This document shows positions 16,296-19,559 of a stretch of 19,559 nucleotides of DNA, piece after piece. Source of the stretch: Gammaproteobacteria bacterium. Its GTDB lineage: Bacteria > Pseudomonadota > Gammaproteobacteria > Pseudomonadales > Pseudohongiellaceae. A program made the translations under genes and the position numbers. How positions within the stretch are numbered: the first letter of the stretch is position 1; every line of letters starts with the position of its first letter. The notes beneath the pieces are model-generated. The model had not been told where the DNA came from. It made no database searches and saw only the letters and a list, made by a program, of their open reading frames with translations. The DNA lies in contig NYWC01000066.1 of NCBI GenBank assembly GCA_002684935.1, forward strand, positions 18,251 through 37,809, read 5' to 3'.

Positions 16296-18449
16296 CTAAA
16301 ACGTGGTTTGGATGCTGAAAATATATCGGCGATAGCGACTGCTGCAGGAATCCTGGATCAGGGCAATATTGCCTTCAATCGTAGTACCCTCGTAGCGCTC
16401 GCGATAACGGCAGCGGGATGCGTCCAGGGTGTTGTCGGATTCCAGTCTGAAAACCCAATCGTCGAACCAGATTTTTTGGACAAACAGGTCCAGAGAGCGT
16501 TCTCTGTCATTGCGAGTCCGGGTAACTATATCGATATCATAAAATCCGCCCCAGATAGAATGGCTGTATTCAATGCCGTAACTCAGGTTCAAGGAAGTAA
16601 TGTCCTGGCGGAAGTCGATGCTGGCAAAGCCGCGGCCGCCGGTTCTAACCTTCTGATTGATAAACGGGTCGAGTATCTCAGAATCAAACAATCCCATTCT
16701 GGCTGAAATGATGGCGTTTGGCAGATTGAATTGATTCAAGCGCACGCTGGCTCTAGTAAACCAGCCTAATTGTTTCGCCGGGCCAACATTGCCCGTTGCT
16801 GATAGTGGCTGGTCTGGATCAATGGTCGCATTGATGCGACCGATTCGATTATCCACATCGGAGTAGAACAAACTGGTCGCAAGGACGCCGGCATCATTGG
16901 GTAATCGATACTCGAGTTCACCCTCGTAAGTCCAACTGGTTTCTGGCTCAAGCTCCGGGTTACCCGCCAGGCCATCGATGTCGCGATCCTCATTGTTGGC
17001 TGTTGCCGCAAAAGATGAAAAGCTCAATTGGGAAACATTGCGAAGAACTGTGCCGCGAAAGCGAAAGTTGTCGGCAAAGTTATAGCGATAGTCGAAGCTA
17101 GGGCGCCAGAATTGGAAGTCTCTTGTCTTGCTGACTTCTCCAGTTTGCGAAATTTCCGAAGTCTCATAAACGACACTGGACTCGAGTGAGCTTTTGTCAT
17201 TAATCGTCCAGTTGTGAAAAGCAAATCCTTCGTAGCGGGTTTCTTCAACATGAGTGCCAGGGTTAGAGATTGAAGGTATCAGGGAGAGGCCGCCGAATTG
17301 AGCCGATAGAGGTTCGCTACCGAAGGGGCTGGCGATAAATAGCTTAGAGTCGAGTTCAGTAATTGCGCGCTCTGCGCCTACGCGCAGAGATTGATTGTCG
17401 GTTAAAGAAAAATTGTAGTTGGTCTGAACGATAAACTCTTTGGTTTCCCGCTGAGAGTCTATGAAGAGATTCTTGGACAGAGGATCGCTGGCCGGATAGG
17501 CCTCGAATCGTTCTCGTACTGAGTTTCGTATTTCATCGTTAGAGACGAACAGCACTGCAAGTCGAGAGCCGTTGGCGAAACCGTACTCATAGTCACCGCC
17601 CAGTTCCCAGTTGCTCTCTTCGTTCTCTATAACTTCTTGTTGGATACTGTCAATTGCGACGCTATTCTCAAAATCAACGAAGTCGCGTTTTATGTTGCGT
17701 GGAAAGCTGCTTTCACTAAGCAGGGCGTTCAGCTGCATGCGGTGCGAGCCAATGCCATAGCTCATATTGGTGCTGACTGTATGCTCGTCCTGATCGCGAA
17801 TGTTTTCTTCGAATAGTGTGCCTAGCAGTTCTCCGTCGGGTGTGACCCGCACCTCTCGGTTGTGGCGATTTTCATAGTTTGGTCGCTCTTCGAGGTTAAC
17901 CAGCGCCTGGAAGTTACCGATCTGGGTTGACCAGCCGACATTTCCCCCCATCTCATAGGTGTCATCGTGGTTCAGGCGATTCACGAGCTGCACCTGAGTG
18001 CTGGAGCGGGATGGCACTTCGACAAGAATAATATTGATAACCTCGCCAGCACCACGAACATTGAGTTCGCCTGAGGTGTCGCGAATGATCTCTATGCGTT
18101 CAACCTCCGCAGCAGTAATCCGATCAAGCTGATCGCGAGCGGAGTTGTCTTTGCCGGCTATGCGTTGACCATTGATCAACAGGTTGCCACCGGTACCGAG
18201 CCCACGGCTGCCACCGTTACGCCCCCCAAACACGTTGACGCCGGGAATTCGCTCAAGCATGTCACTGGCGGTTATGGGGTTGTATTGACCGAAGAACTCG
18301 GCTTCATAGACCACGGTGGAGTCTGCAGCGCCAGGGTCCACGGATGGGGCGCCATCGAGCGGGGCGCTCCCTGAGGCCTGCTGGCCCCATGCCGGGGCGC
18401 AGGCCAATACGCTACAAATCAGTAGGATTAGGTGTATTTTGGAATTCAT
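16296..18449 (-). CDS. TonB-dependent outer-membrane receptor
   Basis: Outer-membrane active transporter of 717 residues with a signal peptide (about 1-23, ending PAWGQ). STVVYEAEFF at 44-53 is a plausible TonB box. The plug domain follows: ITASDMLERIPGVNVFGG (59-76), LLINGQRI (90-97), and RITAAEVERIEIIRDTSG (110-127) with RGAGEVINI. The rest is a 22-strand-type beta-barrel ending YIFSIQTTF with terminal phenylalanine. There is no N-terminal CarboxypepD_reg or STN domain, so no sigma/anti-sigma signalling arm. The ligand cannot be told; no siderophore, cobalamin or polysaccharide gene is nearby. The PDLQGVW-family gene ends 126 bases upstream on the same strand, so the two may share expression. 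No strong ribosome site is seen before the ATG. Confidence 0.92.
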   Translation of the reverse strand: MNSKIHLILLICSVLACAPAWGQQASGSAPLDGAPSVDPGAADSTVVYEAEFFGQYNPITASDMLERIPGVNVFGGRNGGSRGLGTGGNLLINGQRIAGKDNSARDQLDRITAAEVERIEIIRDTSGELNVRGAGEVINIILVEVPSRSSTQVQLVNRLNHDDTYEMGGNVGWSTQIGNFQALVNLEERPNYENRHNREVRVTPDGELLGTLFEENIRDQDEHTVSTNMSYGIGSHRMQLNALLSESSFPRNIKRDFVDFENSVAIDSIQQEVIENEESNWELGGDYEYGFANGSRLAVLFVSNDEIRNSVRERFEAYPASDPLSKNLFIDSQRETKEFIVQTNYNFSLTDNQSLRVGAERAITELDSKLFIASPFGSEPLSAQFGGLSLIPSISNPGTHVEETRYEGFAFHNWTINDKSSLESSVVYETSEISQTGEVSKTRDFQFWRPSFDYRYNFADNFRFRGTVLRNVSQLSFSSFAATANNEDRDIDGLAGNPELEPETSWTYEGELEYRLPNDAGVLATSLFYSDVDNRIGRINATIDPDQPLSATGNVGPAKQLGWFTRASVRLNQFNLPNAIISARMGLFDSEILDPFINQKVRTGGRGFASIDFRQDITSLNLSYGIEYSHSIWGGFYDIDIVTRTRNDRERSLDLFVQKIWFDDWVFRLESDNTLDASRCRYRERYEGTTIEGNIALIQDSCSSRYRRYIFSIQTTF

Positions 18450-18575
18450 TTAGGCTTTATGCTCTGAGCAGAGGCCGAAAACAAGAGACTCTAACAGAAG
18501 GTCGGCTTAAGTTTAGGAACAGGCTACGCATTTGCCCACCGCATTGCCGCAAAAACAGCAAAAATCCACGTTTAT

Positions 18576-19559
18576 CTAGTTAGGTAGCCCTAACTCCTCC
18601 CGCAGCTCGATGGTGCGGGCGCCAGCCAGGGAGCCCGGCATGGAGTAGTTGCCTTCGTGACAGGCGTACTCATAAAGCCTGTCCTCAGTGGCATAGAAGC
18701 TCAATTCAGCGGTCCAGGTTTGGCGGTAGATATTGCTGTCTTCCACAATAAACTGATACAGGATTTCGCCGTCTGAGTAGCGACTAAAACGCTCGGTGAT
18801 CTTGCCCTGCTTGGTGATGGGTACTGAACTTTGGCTCATTTGCTGTGGTTTGATGTTGACGGTTTCTACAACCAGAGCACCATCCTCATACCATCCCACG
18901 GAATCGCCAAACCAGGGCTGCCATTGTGCTGGCTTGCGGGTGGCCCTGGCTTCTTCCGGAGAATCGAAGATCGGAATGATCCTCGCATCGTGCGCCATTT
19001 CCACCAGGATCATGACGTAATCGTCGGTCTGCACGAATTGATAGGTGTTGTTGTAGAGCGCACCCATCATGCCGGGGCCAGCCTTATTGCCAAAGCCCAG
19101 CAGACAGCGCTCAGAGTTAGGAAATGCTTCGGGCCCACTGAAGTCGGCCACACCGGTTGCGTAGCGCGAACCAAAACTGGCGCGATCAAAATCATATTGC
19201 GGATTTTCCAGGCGCGGCACTCGTCCGGAGGGCGGATCGATCACATAGGAGGTTCGATACTCACCTTTCACCAGGGCGAGATTGGAGCCGGGGTCAACCC
19301 AGAAGTTGTTGTAAGCGCGCACACCAAAATCATCCGCGCCTTCCTGAGGTGTATCATTTACCCCGTCACCCTCATCAAGTCCGCCCTCCAGCCCAGCAAT
19401 CGGGGTAGCGGCGGCAATACGGCGTGCTTCTTCTTCAGACACTGTCAGTGCCTCAACACCCTGTGGACGATTGAGGCCGGTTAATGACGCATTGGTCCAG
19501 ATTCCTTCCAGGTTCGGTCGCTGCGTGTCCTGCGCGCTGGCAGAGAAAGAAATAATGCT
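18576..19559 (-). CDS. Secreted PDLQGVW-family protein, 5'-truncated by window edge
   Basis: Second member of the uncharacterised secreted family at 990-2009. The reading frame stays open to the last base of the window: reading inward from 19559 it gives SIISFSASAQDTQRPNLEGI, the end of a signal peptide followed by the family's PxLxGxW motif. The GTG at 19442 is therefore not the start, and 327 residues are visible. Shared blocks are SERCLLGF, ALYNNTYQFVQ, EMAHDARIIPI, FGDSVGWYEDG and YEYACHEGNYSM. The conserved Cys and His residues of the other copy are kept. It differs by an insert around DEGDGVNDTPQEGADDFGV. The gene lies upstream of the TonB-dependent receptor in the same direction; a role in uptake or processing of the receptor's ligand is only a guess. 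Function unknown. Confidence 0.78.
   Translation of the reverse strand, partial: SIISFSASAQDTQRPNLEGIWTNASLTGLNRPQGVEALTVSEEEARRIAAATPIAGLEGGLDEGDGVNDTPQEGADDFGVRAYNNFWVDPGSNLALVKGEYRTSYVIDPPSGRVPRLENPQYDFDRASFGSRYATGVADFSGPEAFPNSERCLLGFGNKAGPGMMGALYNNTYQFVQTDDYVMILVEMAHDARIIPIFDSPEEARATRKPAQWQPWFGDSVGWYEDGALVVETVNIKPQQMSQSSVPITKQGKITERFSRYSDGEILYQFIVEDSNIYRQTWTAELSFYATEDRLYEYACHEGNYSMPGSLAGARTIELREELGLPN

Noticed and set aside
18831..19484. 217-residue plus-strand reading frame
   Set aside because: It lies antisense within the PDLQGVW-family gene, whose motifs and signal peptide are clear. The plus-strand translation has no recognisable domain or export signal.
1..19559. CRISPR array, tRNA, rRNA, insertion sequence, prophage or defence system
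   Set aside because: No regularly spaced repeats, RNA gene signatures, transposase or integrase, or recognisable defence protein was seen on either strand.

Overview
The window looks like chromosomal DNA of an aerobic, probably marine gammaproteobacterium. Base composition is moderate. Most genes encode exported or membrane proteins: a TonB-dependent receptor, DUF5916/CBM9-type and DUF5117-type proteins, serine hydrolases of the beta-lactamase fold, a YVTN-like propeller and small lipoproteins. This mix is familiar from oligotrophic marine gammaproteobacteria (OM60/Halieaceae-like or Woeseia-like lineages). The taxonomic reading is inference from gene content only. I see no rRNA, tRNA, CRISPR array, transposase or phage gene.

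Layout, left to right. (1) 1-2568, plus strand: a leucine-carboxyl-methyltransferase-like SAM enzyme, then a two-gene unit encoding a secreted protein with a PDLQGVW motif and a small lipoprotein. (2) 2660-5095, minus strand: a large secreted zinc metalloprotease of the DUF5117/DUF4953 type, separated from the plus-strand unit by a hairpin. (3) 5267-5721, plus strand: a decayed gene for a secreted protein, with an in-frame TGA and a frameshift. (4) 5718-7951, minus strand: a queuosine-precursor transporter behind a secreted SxxK serine hydrolase. (5) 8220-8660, plus strand: a small DUF4149-type membrane protein. (6) 8822-10734, minus strand: a DoxX-type membrane protein followed by a secreted beta-propeller. 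A clean palindrome lies in the putative DoxX promoter. (7) 10959-13832, minus strand: two tandem paralogous serine hydrolases, one periplasmic and one a lipoprotein, separated by a strong intrinsic terminator. (8) 13996-16248, plus strand: a DUF5916/CBM9-like outer-membrane protein. (9) 16296-18449, minus strand: a TonB-dependent receptor. Upstream of it is a second PDLQGVW-family protein that runs off the right edge of the window.

Taken together, the window holds an outer-membrane importer, a second predicted outer-membrane barrel, an exported protease and three exported esterase- or peptidase-like hydrolases. This suggests a region devoted to breaking down and taking up external organic matter, but no substrate can be read from the sequence. 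The least understood component is the PDLQGVW family, present once near each end. Its two copies share two conserved cysteines and two conserved histidines. Every intergenic gap is shorter than 300 bases.
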